NCBI RefSeq assembly: GCF_000497045.1
Contig: NW_015961990.1
Coordinates: forward strand, 656,613 to 720,612
Reading direction: 5' to 3'
DNA: 64,000 bases
From: Kalmanozyma brasiliensis GHG001
Taxonomy: Eukaryota > Basidiomycota > Ustilaginomycetes > Ustilaginales
Both the position numbers and the translations under genes were made by a program. Every line of letters starts with the position of its first letter. The stretch's first letter is position 1. Below are positions 1 to 10,398 of the stretch, piece after piece. Under the pieces are notes generated by a model. It saw only the letters and a list, made by a program, of their open reading frames with translations. It did not search any database and was not told the origin of the DNA.

Positions 1-412
1 AGGGTGTGGGAAGGATGCTGGAGCGCTGTGGGGGCGGGTCCTCGTCGAAGGGGGATGGTGTTGATGCGGTGGAGGCGAGTACGGGCTGAGAAGGGGACTG
101 GGTTCGAAGAAGGGCGTGCTTCTGTCGCGGTGAGTGGGAGAGCAGCTCGGACTGTGCTGAGACCTGCGGTGGCTCGAGGATGAGGCCTGTCTCCTCGTAG
201 ACCTCGCGAGCAGCACAGTCGAAGAACGACTCGTGTAGTTCGAGGTGACCGCCGGGGAGGGCGAGCGTGCCTGCGCCGTGACTGCCTGTTCGCTTTCCGA
301 TGAGGACGTGACCCTTTTCGTTGATCACAAACACGGCGACGCCGACGCGAGGCACCACGGTAGCATCCGAGACGGGCTGTTGCTTCATCCTTGATGAGGT
401 GGTGGGTGACAT
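1..412 (-). CDS. Nudix hydrolase (NUDT15/MutT-like), 3' part outside window
   Basis: The frame is open on the minus strand from the ATG at 412-410 to the window edge, about 137 codons. A complete Nudix box is visible: [17 protein letters not shown] followed by VYEETGL, matching GX5EX7REUXEEXGU. The glutamates of REVYEE are the expected metal ligands for hydrolysing nucleoside diphosphates linked to another group. The stretch before the box ([19 protein letters not shown], then TLALPGGH) is typical of the small NUDT15/MTH2-type enzymes, which clean oxidised or modified nucleotides. Residues after about 70 become Ser/Pro/Gln-rich, so an intron or a species-specific insertion may follow. A second in-frame Met at codon 9 (MKQQPV) is an alternative start. 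The exact substrate cannot be told. Confidence 0.88.
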   Translation of the reverse strand, partial: MSPTTSSRMKQQPVSDATVVPRVGVAVFVINEKGHVLIGKRTGSHGAGTLALPGGHLELHESFFDCAAREVYEETGLILEPPQVSAQSELLSHSPRQKHALLRTQSPSQPVLASTASTPSPFDEDPPPQRSSILPTP

Positions 413-1981
413 GTATGCGTCGATGCGCTGTGTTAGAGTGATGTGACGTAGCCGAGAGACGCAGGACCAGCGTGGGAGCGAGGTCGGATGGTCCGTTGGA
501 CTGCGACTGTGCTGGCGATCAGGGTAGGAGTAGCTACCCTAGAGGAAATGAGAGAGCCGGAGAGAGCTGATGACGAGATGGTGGCACCTGTCCAAATGAA
601 GCCGGCCCTTTTTATGATAGCAAAGGTGTCGGTGCCACTGCACACTGCCAACGGCGCTTCCGTCTCCGGCCTCTGCGGCGTTCTCGTAGGGTCGTTTAGC
701 TCTGGCTCTGCCTGGAGCGCGGGCGTGACTATGGATGTGAAAGCGGCATAGAGTCGATGGACGAAGGACGAACAGCAGCTCAGCTTCGAACGCCTTGGGA
801 GAGCAGTCGTCGGTGAGCCAGCGCCACTTTCGCCCTTCCAACGATTCTTCCGAAAAGCGAGGATCGCTTGATATGCACGGTCGGCCTCCTTGCCCCGCCC
901 GCGCTGATAAAGACGCGCTTTGGGGGCAACGTGAGTCAGACCGGCATTCCGTGCGCTGAACAAAAAATCCAGGGTCGCGGATCAGCTATCGCTCCAGGGT
1001 CCATCCTCATCGGCGTGGCTTTTCCGCTGTTGCCGCTGATCTTGCTGTCACTCTTGGCGTAGTTTGGGGGCGATGCTCGGCGTAATGCGGGCGTGGAAGG
1101 GGGGCGGCGTTCCACGGTCGAGTTGCACCATTGGAGCGAGACTCGAGTTGATGAGCAAGATCGACGTCGAGTCGGCTAAGCATTTGACGTTCGCGTTCAC
1201 TCGGTTCGAGGCGTACGACAGCTCCTTGACAGCTTGACAGACAGACAGACAGACAGACAGGCAGACAGACAGGCAAGCAGACGCAAACCTGTAATTTGGC
1301 GAGACCTCAGAACTTAGATTCTGTGTCCACGTTGAGAGACGGCGTCTCCGGCGAATTTCTCGACCTCGATTTCCTGGCTGAATTTTGCAGATGCAAAGGG
1401 AACTCGTACCTGCGTGCTCGTGTGCCTCGAAGATCCTCCTTCCTGAAATAGCCAATTTTGAACAAGGGAAATCGAAGCGAGCTGTGTGTGACGATATGAC
1501 GACGAAGCAGGGCAGGGTTCGGCTGTGCTTGCGTGCATGTTGTTGCCGTTCCCTCTCTTTGAGCCCATCGGAACATCCACATCACAGTCCTCACATCGAC
1601 CTCGTCTCCTGACGACAACAACGCCGACCGCCCCGTTTCGTGATTCGCACGCCACTTTTGGTTCGATCGCCGCTCGCTACCATCCCATCAGCCACCATTT
1701 CGTCGTTGTCGGCCGCTTCGCGAACCACGGATCCTTGCCGATAGAGACTCGCGAATCGTCGTCGGCTGAAGCGAAGAGCCACACCGCGAACACCCACACT
1801 GGCGCCTTCCAAGCACACCTTTGCTAGCCGATCAATCGTCTCCACGACGACCGCGGAAGGGCGCCGACTTCGTCCACACACGCACGCCGAACGGAGCTGA
1901 CTCGCCTACCGGAACCATCCGACTCGCTGTCGCATCGCTCACGGAACACACCTCCGAAAGGTGGGGGACGATCCAAAAACA
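413..1981. other. Intergenic region between divergent Nudix and Chs4-like genes
   Basis: About 1.57 kb lies between two start codons on opposite strands and should hold both promoters. It contains a GACA microsatellite (entered separately). Short open frames here, such as the one on the minus strand at 433-963, lack an ATG start and resemble nothing I recognise. The leader just before 1982 is C-rich, as is common before start codons in this group. Confidence 0.6.
1235..1282. repeat. GACA tetranucleotide microsatellite
   Basis: About twelve units of GACA/CAGA with a few interruptions (GGCA, AGCA). It lies in the intergenic region upstream of the Chs4-like gene. It is likely length-polymorphic. 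Confidence 0.9.
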
Positions 1982-4357
1982 ATGGCGGGACAGACACCGC
2001 ATCTGCCTGCTCTGCCTTCGGGCTTCGGCATGGACTCTTCCTATCCTCCCATGCCAGGCAGCACGCGCGTCACGGCCTCACAACCGAAGCCGCCCGCAGC
2101 CGTAGCAGCGACAGTCTCGCCTCCAAGACCGTATCACGCCGCAGCAGGGCCACCGCCTTTGCAGCCTCATCCACCTGGCGCTCTCGAACAGGAACAGCTT
2201 CGTAGGAGGCAGCAGCCAGCCTCCTACTCATCCTCACCCTCCGTCATATCTCCCAATCTCAGACCAGGACAGTTTGTGCACGCTCCTGCTCCTGCACCAA
2301 CACCACCACCTATCCCGCCGCAGCATCACTATGCGCAGCCCTCATCATCCAGCCATCAGTTCGTCGGCGGCTTTGCATCTCATCCTCAACCTCCTCCGCA
2401 GCAGTACCGCGCCAGCACGCCGGTTTCCGCTCCTCGGCCTCCTCCGTCCATGCCCAATCCAGGGTACGGCTACAGTGACAATTCGCAAGGCTTGCGGGTC
2501 ACTTCTGGATCCTATGGACAGTCGTCGGGCGCTCGAAGGGCGAGCGCCGTTGATGCCTATGCCACTGGCCCAGCGCCTCTTCCGCAAGCTTCCACCTCCT
2601 CGGTCGGCCAACCTGCGCTAGCTTGTCCGCTTCCAGACGTGGCCTCGCTAGCTGCACAGAAGGACAGAGCACGCGACGAGAAGCTCCGCGTCCAATGGGC
2701 CAAGCAGATGCTCAAATACGTCGAGCGCAACTTCTCGGATGGCACCAGGATCAGTGAGCCTAACACGGTCGCATGGACCGACGAAGCCATCTCCATCATC
2801 ATCCTCAATGCCGCCTCCAACCGTCCTGAGCCCGAAGCGCTCTACCTGCGCGGCGACCTGCAAGCATCGGGCGCATTCCCCACGTATCTGCCCAAGAATC
2901 TCAAGGAGGCGTTCAACGACTTTGAGCTCTCGGCGCGCATGGGCTGGGCACCGAGTTGGTTTCGCATCGGCCGCGATTACGAGGTGCTCGGCGATTTAGC
3001 TCGCGCTAGGGACGCGTACGATCGAGGCGGGCATAGCGGCGATGTGGGCTGCATCTACCGCATGGGCATGGCCAACTTGCTCGGACAGCTCGAACTGCCC
3101 GTCAACTACCCGAGAGCCATCGCGATGCTGCGCGAGGCAGCGGACAAGGCCGACCTCGACACACCGCAGCCCGCCTACATCTACGGCATGCTGCTCGCCG
3201 GCGAATTCTCGCACGTCGATGTCCCGCAACGCTTGCTTCGCCCTGTCAGTACCTCGGTCGCCTCTGTGGAAGACGACGCGCGACGACACATCCAGCGGGC
3301 CGCCTACCTCAACTTTGCACAAGCGCAGTACAAGTGCGGCTGGCTGTTCGAGTACGCCCAGCTCGGATGTGCTTTCGATCCGCTGCTCAGCGTGCAGTAC
3401 TACAGCCTCGCGTCGCAGGGTGGCGAGATCGAGGCTGACATGGCGCTCTCCAAGTGGTTCCTGTGCGGCGCCGAGTCGTATTTCGAGAAAGACGAGAAGC
3501 TGGCATACACTTTTGCGGACAAGGCAGCTCGTAAAGGGCTGGCATCGGCCGAGTTTGCGCTGGGCTACTATCACGAAGTCGGAGTCGGCACGCCACGCAA
3601 TGTCGAGCTTGCAAGGAAGTGGTATCAGAAGGCAGCAGCGAAGGACAACGCGGATGCGGTGGAACGATTGCAGGCGCTGCAGGGTCCCCAAGCGAACGGA
3701 TTTACACGACAGCAACACGAGGCGGTGATGGACGACAAGCTCGTGCGCAAGAGGACGATGGCCAAGGCGCTCTCGGATCGCGAAGGCCGCAGTCCTGCCG
3801 TCGAGCATGATCATTACTTTGGCGAAAGTTCGATCGGACAGCGGATTCCAAGCGGGCAGACTCCTGCTGTGCCGAGCAACGCGAATCCAGGTCGCCCTGT
3901 TGCATCCGGCAGCGGCGGTGGCGGAAACTTGGATCTGTCGAGGAAGAAAACCATGAAGATGGTCGCCGAGACGGCTGCAGGACGCAAACGACCCAACTAC
4001 AACTTTGAAGGCAAGCCTCGACGCGATTCGGCGGTTCCTTCGATGCCCGTCGCCCCAGCACACCCACGCCCTGCTCCTTCGAATATGACACCACCGGGCA
4101 CGCGCGTCTCCTCGGGCACCCAACCCTCCACCCACGCCGGACGCCATGGTGCCGGCTACACGCTCAACGACAGCGGTCACGCACCCGCGTCGGCACCTGC
4201 TACCCACTCTCACACCAACGCCTGGGCTGCCGTGCCTCCCGCACCCAAAACGGCAGAGTCGGCTCCGACTGATTACTCCAAGAAGCCGTACAACACGTTT
4301 GCCGAGATGGGCTTCGCGCCGCAAAAGCAGAAGAAGGAGGAGTGTGTGGTTTGCTAG
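1982..4357 (+). CDS. Sel1-repeat chitin synthase activator (Chs4/Skt5-like)
   Basis: A 791-residue protein. The frame opens 21 bases earlier at a GTG, but the first ATG (MAGQTPHL) is at 1982. The first 240 or so residues are Pro/Ser/Gln-rich low complexity. Residues about 300-565 hold consecutive Sel1-like repeats, seen as AFNDFELSARMGWAPSWFR, AIAMLREAADKADLD, SVQYYSLASQGGEIEA, and GYYHEVGVGTPRNVELARKW. The tail is again disordered and ends in CVVC, a CaaX prenylation box. This architecture matches fungal Skt5/Chs4 proteins, which bind and activate chitin synthase III at the plasma membrane, with the lipid anchor assisting localisation. Whether this is the orthologue or one of several Sel1 paralogues cannot be decided here. 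It is convergent with ATP10 across 278 bases. Confidence 0.85.
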   Translation: MAGQTPHLPALPSGFGMDSSYPPMPGSTRVTASQPKPPAAVAATVSPPRPYHAAAGPPPLQPHPPGALEQEQLRRRQQPASYSSSPSVISPNLRPGQFVHAPAPAPTPPPIPPQHHYAQPSSSSHQFVGGFASHPQPPPQQYRASTPVSAPRPPPSMPNPGYGYSDNSQGLRVTSGSYGQSSGARRASAVDAYATGPAPLPQASTSSVGQPALACPLPDVASLAAQKDRARDEKLRVQWAKQMLKYVERNFSDGTRISEPNTVAWTDEAISIIILNAASNRPEPEALYLRGDLQASGAFPTYLPKNLKEAFNDFELSARMGWAPSWFRIGRDYEVLGDLARARDAYDRGGHSGDVGCIYRMGMANLLGQLELPVNYPRAIAMLREAADKADLDTPQPAYIYGMLLAGEFSHVDVPQRLLRPVSTSVASVEDDARRHIQRAAYLNFAQAQYKCGWLFEYAQLGCAFDPLLSVQYYSLASQGGEIEADMALSKWFLCGAESYFEKDEKLAYTFADKAARKGLASAEFALGYYHEVGVGTPRNVELARKWYQKAAAKDNADAVERLQALQGPQANGFTRQQHEAVMDDKLVRKRTMAKALSDREGRSPAVEHDHYFGESSIGQRIPSGQTPAVPSNANPGRPVASGSGGGGNLDLSRKKTMKMVAETAAGRKRPNYNFEGKPRRDSAVPSMPVAPAHPRPAPSNMTPPGTRVSSGTQPSTHAGRHGAGYTLNDSGHAPASAPATHSHTNAWAAVPPAPKTAESAPTDYSKKPYNTFAEMGFAPQKQKKEECVVC

Positions 4358-4635
4358 GCGGTCGATACCACGATATCACGCACTAGCTGGTGCAACATTT
4401 GGACCTTCAAGATACCCCCGGACCCACGCTTTGACGGACATGAAGGAACATTCGATAAAGGCATGGATCAGGAGTGTGCGCTCCTCTCACGAAGATCAGT
4501 GACATGCAATGCGATGCTGCTACATCTTCACTATTTGACCCTGGCTAAACAGACAATGAGACGTCGAGGAAGCACATCCTGAGTCTCCATGAGCGCACGA
4601 TCGACAAATGGTTGACATTGCGCAAGCTGTCCAAA

Positions 4636-5694
4636 CTACTTCCTCTTCTCCCCCACTCTTTCCAGCAACACCCCCGTGCACCGTTTCAACGCGTCCCTCT
4701 CGCCCTCTTCGGCAAACGCTCCGCCGGCCCACCTGACCTTGCCCCGCTCATCGACGAGATACGTATACCCTACGTGCTTGTTATGATACCCTAGCGCATC
4801 TTTTTCCAATTCGATGTTTTGACTGCTCAACAGATACGTCTGGTGCCATTCTTGAGGGATCTGACTGCGCAGCGACGCAAGAAAGAGGCTAACCAGATAG
4901 CTTTTCAACTTGTTGTTCTGCAAATTGATCTGGACCAACTGAAAGCCTTTTCTCCCTTGAAACTCTGCCACCGTATCGGCGTAGAAGCTCTTTGTGTGTT
5001 CTTCGGAGATCTTACTCCCCAACAACGCCACGATGCTCACTTTCCCCCTGAGCATGTCGACGGTGTTGACACTCGCCCGATCGGCGAGACGCGTACCGGC
5101 GAAGCGAGGGAAGTAAAGACTGCGGTCTTCACGAATAAGGGTGGAGGGCGCACGCCACGTTTTGCCCCCGTGCGATCGGATCGCGTGAAAGTCGTGAAAA
5201 TAGCCCCGGGTTGCTTCTTTGACAATGGCGGTTCGAGAGGCCATACGGTAGTCGGTAGAGGTGAGCGTTTCACGACGCTCCGACCAGGTGGGCGCGGCGG
5301 AGGAGGGAGGGGTGGGCACGCCGATGGCGAACGAGAGGTAGGGCAGAGGGAGGGTGTTTAGTGCGTCTGCGGGCGTGGAGGACTCCCGGACCAGAGGCTT
5401 GGTGGACGGAGGTGGTGGAGTGGTGGAGGACGATGACGCTGTCGCGGATGTGGGTGGGGTCGATGAGGATGAAGGTGGTGTTGCAGAAGAGCTGGTGGTT
5501 GAGGATGTCGAGGCTGACGATGTTGATGAGGGGGACGCTGATGACGATGATGCCGACGCAGATGAGGTGCTAGGGCCCGAGCCAGACTTGCCCCTTGCCG
5601 TCGATGTAGAAGTGAGCATGCGAGTGGCACCAATGTCCGCCCGTGCAGAGGAGGCGAGGACCGGCCTCGCTGCCGATACGAGCGATCGCAGCAT
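4636..5694 (-). CDS. ATP10: Mitochondrial ATP synthase assembly factor ATP10
   Basis: A 352-residue protein read from the ATG at 5694. The frame is open about 90 codons further upstream, but MLRSLVSAARPVLASSAR is a good arginine-rich mitochondrial presequence and is the preferred start. Residues about 35-115 are a Ser/Thr/Pro low-complexity linker. The rest matches ATP10: YFPRFAGTRLADR, TVDMLRGKVSIVALLGSKIS, FQLVQINLQNNKLKSYL, and a C-terminal LGYHNKHVGYTYLVDERGKVRWAGGA split over two blocks. ATP10 acts in the inner mitochondrial membrane or matrix, helping Atp6 assemble into the Fo sector. The low-complexity linker is longer than in yeast Atp10. No intron is needed. Confidence 0.9.
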   Translation of the reverse strand: MLRSLVSAARPVLASSARADIGATRMLTSTSTARGKSGSGPSTSSASASSSSASPSSTSSASTSSTTSSSATPPSSSSTPPTSATASSSSTTPPPPSTKPLVRESSTPADALNTLPLPYLSFAIGVPTPPSSAAPTWSERRETLTSTDYRMASRTAIVKEATRGYFHDFHAIRSHGGKTWRAPSTLIREDRSLYFPRFAGTRLADRASVNTVDMLRGKVSIVALLGSKISEEHTKSFYADTVAEFQGRKGFQLVQINLQNNKLKSYLVSLFLASLRSQIPQEWHQTYLLSSQNIELEKDALGYHNKHVGYTYLVDERGKVRWAGGAFAEEGERDALKRCTGVLLERVGEKRK

Positions 5695-6102
5695 GGTGGA
5701 AGGGCGCTCGAAAGAAAGCTGTTGGATGGTGATGTGACCACAGTGATGCTGTGGAGAAGAAGCGCGCCGTGTCTGTGATTGCGCTCGTTGAAAGAGGGGG
5801 CGAGCGAACGAGTTGGTGTGCACTGATGGGTGAAAAGGTCGATTCGAGGACGAGAAGAAAGGGCACGCTTTCCAAAAAAATCGCTTCTTCCCGACCAAAG
5901 CTCGCCTCCGATTTCCGAACACTCCCTTCCAACAGCATCCTCTCATACAACCTCTCGTGGAACACACTCGCTCACCACACAGACTACACTCTCTCTGAAC
6001 ACAGCTCTTCCTCGACAGGAAACCTTCGTTCGTTCTTTGTCAATGTATGAGGTACACTCCATCCTGTAGATGATGCATAATACAAAACTGGAAGTAAAGC
6101 AC
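5695..6102. other. Intergenic region upstream of ATP10
   Basis: About 400 bases holding the ATP10 5' leader and promoter and the 3' end of the next minus-strand gene. I see no further gene. Confidence 0.55.
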
Positions 6103-9100
6103 TCAGATGGTCACCCCGTTCACACCACTCCCTCTCTCCCCAGCTTCACTGCCCGGCGTCCCAGGTCCGCTGCTCGTCATCCCCAATCCCGCCGCCTCCC
6201 TAAAACTCCCCTTCCTGCTACTCCCTCCGGAACCGTTGCTGCTCAAACTTGCACTCCTTGCTCGCTGCGCCATGCCTCTTGGCGCCGGTTCCGGTTGCAG
6301 CTGCGGATCTGGCGTTCCTGCACTGCCCTCGCGCCTTTGCCGGGAGCCCACGCTACCGATGGACGACGTGTCTGATCCGCCGCTCCGGATCGACGACCGA
6401 CGCCGGGCATTGCGCCCGAGGTCCGCAGTGGCACCGGAGGCGCTGCGCATGATGGACGAGCGCGATCCGGTTCTCGCCCTCGTCTTGGCGGAGGGCGGCG
6501 ACGAACCGGCGGAGAGCGACGCCAGGCCGTCCTTGCGCGCAGTGATGGTGCGCGGGGCGAAGTCGTCTGTGAAGCTGGCGGTTTCGGTTTGTGAGCGGGC
6601 GCGCATGCGGCGACGCAGCGAGTCGGACGATTGGGCGCGCGTGTCGGCTTTGAGCGAGTCTCGGTCGACGTCGTGCGTGAGTTCTTCCATCACGTCATCG
6701 TGGTGCATCGAAGGGAGGGGCGCAGAGGCTTGGCGCGTGAACGACGAGCCGTTGCGGTAGAGCGGTGGTAGCGACTTGCGCGTTCGTGGCTCTTCTTGTA
6801 TTGGCTCGGTGGAGCGTTGGTACGAGTCGGAACGTTTCCCAGCTGAGGGGCGAGACAACGGCGGTGGCTCCGAGGATCGTGAGCTGTACATGTCTGCGCT
6901 ACTTCGAGGGCCTTCCATCTCGTCATCTTGGTACGGAGCGCCGCCGAGTTCTGCGTTCGAACGCAGATCGGGCGAGTCGGGCACCAGCTCGATCCCTGTC
7001 GAGTCCGGCAAGAAGTCGTTGCCCGCCGCACCAGATCCCGAGCCCTTTCGCAGACCAGCCCGGAGATTTGTCAGGCTGACGTTTCTCGTCATCGCCCCGC
7101 CCAAGCTGGTCAGCCTGCCAGGCACGCTACCGCTCGGCGACATACCAGACGGCGAGCTGGGACCGGCTTCGTAAGTGAAAGGACGACTCTGCTCGCTGCT
7201 GTGTCTGAAGTGAGAGGAGCCATTCGACAGAGGGGATGGGGACGAGTCGCCGAAATCTTCCGCGCCCAGTGCCGTGTAAGTGCTTCCGTCCGCCGAAGAG
7301 GCGGCAAAACCGCCGCTAGCGGAAGCAGAGAGCGTACGACGGGTGATCTTGTTGACCATGTTTCTTTTGGCAGCATTGGGCTGCGAAGATCCCGCGTCTG
7401 CACTCGCACGTCGGCGCTGGGCAGCGCGCGCAGCCAGCACGACATTGATGCTGTTCGCTGAAGGCCCGCCTGCTTCGAAGAAACCGCCCAGCGGCGTGCC
7501 TGTCCCGGTCGGTGTCGGGCTCAAGGGCGTGCCAATTTGCTGCAGGGGCGGACTTCGCAAGGCCTCGCTGCTGCCGCGCGGCAGCCCACGTCGTCCGCTC
7601 TCGGTGTCGACCTGCAGCATTGGCGCTGACTTGAGCTCTTGCTCCGTGAACGTTATCAACGGCGCTGCAGGCATCTGCTTCCGAACTGAGGAGGCAGCTT
7701 GTGCAGCTGGCATGGGTGCACCGCCTTGCTGCTGTTGCTGGAGCTGAACGTCCGTCAAGCCAACATTTCCAGGCTGATTGGCACCGACAGGAGGCGCGAA
7801 ACCACCCTGACCGAGCGCCATGCCAAGGGCAGCTGCCCGCTGCAACCTCGCCCTCCTCTTCCTCCAGTCCCAATCCCTGCCAGCCGCCGCTGTGCTCTGC
7901 GTGAAGCGCTCGAACCAGAAGTCGTCGGCGTCGAGGCTGTCCTGCTCGTATTTGGCATCGTCATCTGCCACACTGTGTGCGCTGCTGTGTTCCTTCATCG
8001 CCGCGAAACGCGTCGCAGTCTCGAGACGCTCGCGAGCGCGGATGTGAGAATCGAGATGCGGGATCCAGTCAGGTTCAACGAGCTTGATGCTTCGCGTCTT
8101 CTTGAATCGGGACCACGACGTCTCTACCATGGGCAATGTGGAGCCGAAGCCCATGTCCGGGGAAGAAGGCTGGTACGGCGGGGGTGCAGGGGATCCGGGC
8201 CCGAAAGGCAGAAAGATGCCACTCGCCTGCAACAGCTCTTGTTGTTGCAACGGCGTCAGACCTGGACTGGCGACAGGACTCAGGCCGTCGATGACGGGTA
8301 ATGAGTTCTGGCGCTGCGTCAGGCTGTGCGAGATGTCGATCTCCCGCAACGATGCGGTGCGGAAGCTCTGCGGGCGGCGTTTGAGGATGGATGGTGCGCG
8401 ACCAATTGAGAAGGTGCTGGACGTTGGCGAAGGGGATGCTGAAGACATGGACTCGACGTCAATGTAATCGGCCGATGTAGGGTTATGACCTAGTGCTGCT
8501 GAGACGGAAGAGTTTTCGGATGCCATGCTCGGTGTGCCTGGGCGTAGATCCTCCTCGCTGCCGATCGACAAAGCGTCACCAGGTGTGCCCTGCATCAGAA
8601 TGTCTTCTGTGGCCGGATCCTGCGAAATAGGACCGGAAGAGTCGTCTGTCGTGTTGCTGACGAGACTGAGGGTGCTGTTCCTCTTGTTTCTGCCGGAAGC
8701 GGTGCGACCCAGAGGCGATCGAGCATCGACCGGACGCATGCGCTGTGGGCGACTAGGGAGGGAACCGCTGGAGCTGAGCGGGGACCGACTGGGACTGGCA
8801 CTGTGAAGCCTGCCGCTCTCTTTGCGCCGCCTTGCTTTGGAAGGAGAAGGGGAGCTCGAGGATGAGCGTTGACCGACAGCGTTAGGATTCGGCGACGAGA
8901 TGACGGGGCTGTTTGGGTTGCTCGAGTCGGAAGGAGATGCATTCGAGGCAGGTGCTGGCCAGAAGGAGCGACGCGCATTGGGCTCGAGGTCGACCTGCAT
9001 GGGATGCTCGCAGAGGCTGCTGGTGGGGTCGGAAGAAGTAATTCGTACGATGCTGGAGCGTTTGTTGTGATCACTGCGACCAAGCAGGTTGCGAAGCGCC

Positions 9101-9486
9101 AGCCTCTCCTTGGAGTTGCCGAGGAAGCCGGACGCAGGAGATGAGTCGTCTTCGTCCTCGTAGTCATCGCTGTCCAGGCCACTAGGGGCGGAAGTGTCAG
9201 CCAGTGCTGTGTCGAGTTGCAAGACGGGTTTTCTTTGGCTGGCTTGAGGCGACAGGAAGAGCACGTAGACGAAGTAGATGGCTCCCATGCTGAGGGAAAA
9301 GATGAAGGCAGACCTCATCACCGCGGTGATCTTGGCCCAGACACTGCCCCTAAGAAGAGCAGTCTTGGGGAGGGAACCATTCTTAGCGCTGAGTTGTGCC
9401 TTCTCGGACAGCCATTCGTGCGCTTCTGACAAGCTTGGCACATCGAGGGGCATCGCCGGGCCGTCGGCGGCAGGTACGGCAGTCAT
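6103..9486 (-). CDS. Large Ser-rich single-span membrane protein, unknown function
   Basis: An 1127-residue uninterrupted frame from an ATG at 9486. The N-terminus (MTAVPAADGPAMPLDV) leads to one clear hydrophobic segment at about residues 58-79 (FIFSLSMGAIYFVYVLFLS). The remaining thousand residues are Ser/Pro/Arg-rich and mostly disordered, with many RRxS-type potential phosphorylation motifs and a short Gln run (LQQQQQG). Two stretches look less disordered and could be conserved cores: VEPDWIPHLDSHIRARERL and RDWDWRKRRARLQRAAALG. I recognise no domain. The topology suggests a type II anchor with a large cytosolic (or nucleoplasmic) tail, possibly a signalling scaffold, but that is a guess. 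It lies tandem to ATP10 on the same strand, 408 bases upstream. Confidence 0.72.
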   Translation of the reverse strand: MTAVPAADGPAMPLDVPSLSEAHEWLSEKAQLSAKNGSLPKTALLRGSVWAKITAVMRSAFIFSLSMGAIYFVYVLFLSPQASQRKPVLQLDTALADTSAPSGLDSDDYEDEDDSSPASGFLGNSKERLALRNLLGRSDHNKRSSIVRITSSDPTSSLCEHPMQVDLEPNARRSFWPAPASNASPSDSSNPNSPVISSPNPNAVGQRSSSSSPSPSKARRRKESGRLHSASPSRSPLSSSGSLPSRPQRMRPVDARSPLGRTASGRNKRNSTLSLVSNTTDDSSGPISQDPATEDILMQGTPGDALSIGSEEDLRPGTPSMASENSSVSAALGHNPTSADYIDVESMSSASPSPTSSTFSIGRAPSILKRRPQSFRTASLREIDISHSLTQRQNSLPVIDGLSPVASPGLTPLQQQELLQASGIFLPFGPGSPAPPPYQPSSPDMGFGSTLPMVETSWSRFKKTRSIKLVEPDWIPHLDSHIRARERLETATRFAAMKEHSSAHSVADDDAKYEQDSLDADDFWFERFTQSTAAAGRDWDWRKRRARLQRAAALGMALGQGGFAPPVGANQPGNVGLTDVQLQQQQQGGAPMPAAQAASSVRKQMPAAPLITFTEQELKSAPMLQVDTESGRRGLPRGSSEALRSPPLQQIGTPLSPTPTGTGTPLGGFFEAGGPSANSINVVLAARAAQRRRASADAGSSQPNAAKRNMVNKITRRTLSASASGGFAASSADGSTYTALGAEDFGDSSPSPLSNGSSHFRHSSEQSRPFTYEAGPSSPSGMSPSGSVPGRLTSLGGAMTRNVSLTNLRAGLRKGSGSGAAGNDFLPDSTGIELVPDSPDLRSNAELGGAPYQDDEMEGPRSSADMYSSRSSEPPPLSRPSAGKRSDSYQRSTEPIQEEPRTRKSLPPLYRNGSSFTRQASAPLPSMHHDDVMEELTHDVDRDSLKADTRAQSSDSLRRRMRARSQTETASFTDDFAPRTITARKDGLASLSAGSSPPSAKTRARTGSRSSIMRSASGATADLGRNARRRSSIRSGGSDTSSIGSVGSRQRREGSAGTPDPQLQPEPAPRGMAQRARSASLSSNGSGGSSRKGSFREAAGLGMTSSGPGTPGSEAGERGSGVNGVTI

Positions 9487-9728
9487 GATTTCCGAAACTT
9501 GTCAGGGCAGAATTCGACGCTGAATGGATGTCGTGGAGGGATGACCTGAGCCGCGCGAGTCGAGTTGCCGTCGAGAGCTGGTTAGGCTGGGTCCAGCTCT
9601 ACGATTGCATGGTGGATGCGAACATGTGAGGACCGGATGGACCCTGCCGATGGTCGAACAAGTCTTATGAGCCGTTGATCGAATGGGATGTGCCCTGCGA
9701 AACCTTCTAGCGATGCAACGAGCGGGCC

Positions 9729-9771
9729 TGGATGGATGGATGGATGGATGGATGGATGGATGGATGGATGG
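9729..9771. repeat. TGGA tetranucleotide microsatellite
   Basis: About 10.7 uninterrupted units of TGGA, 240-285 bases upstream of the start codon of the minus-strand Ser-rich membrane protein gene. The perfect array suggests it is young and probably polymorphic. Confidence 0.95.
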
Positions 9772-10080
9772 CGCAGTCAAGATCTTGTTTGTGATGGTAG
9801 CAGAGGAAGGTCTTGGAGTCTAGAGATCTCGTGTGAAGTCAGACCAAGCGATGAGGCGCAAGGCAGGGCCGGGCTACAGGAGCGGCTCGTCGGCTGGCTT
9901 TGCAGCGGATGGTTGTGCAGCTGCTGCCTTCCCCAAGCCGGGATCGACTGCCAAGATGCGGAGGCGTCGATTCTAAAAAAATCACGCGGTAATCGCCTGA
10001 CTCGGCTATCCTACGCCCCCTCTCGGCAGTGGATTGCTTTCCTCCTACTTTCTTGGTGCGTCGCTGCAAACAGATCGCAG

Positions 10081-10107
10081 TCTCGCATCTCGCATCTCGC
10101 ATCTCGC
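10081..10107. repeat. TCTCGCA heptamer tandem repeat
   Basis: Nearly four consecutive copies of TCTCGCA in intergenic sequence. A short simple array without coding potential. Confidence 0.85.
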
Positions 10108-10398
10108 TTTCGCTTAGGGATGTTGAATGGAGCGTACAAGCCTCGAGCTTCCGTTGAGATTGCCGTCTCGCAGGTCGACGGTCTGCTTAGCGGACAAGGG
10201 ATTTCTGCGTCTGAAACCAGCGAGGGTCCCGATTTCGAAGCAGACGAGCAAGCACAAGCAGGCGGGCGGGGCATGCAGGTGGGCGTCGCGCAAACTCGAG
10301 CGTGAAATCATGAAGCGATATGCAGGGCAGTCAAGGGAAGAGCGAAATCATTTGGGAATTTCTTCCAAACCCCGCAAACAGCTTCGAGCTTCGTTTAT

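Larger units (their letters stand above)
9487..10398. other. Intergenic region with two tandem repeats
   Basis: About 0.9 kb between two minus-strand genes. It should contain the promoter of the Ser-rich membrane protein and the 3' UTR of the oxidoreductase. It holds a TGGA microsatellite and a TCTCGCA heptamer array (entered separately). No gene is recognised; the small open frames show no family signature. Confidence 0.55.

Noticed and set aside
433..963. 176-codon minus-strand frame upstream of the Nudix gene
   Set aside because: It opens at a TTG, contains no internal Met, and shows no family motif. It lies where the Nudix promoter and leader should be.
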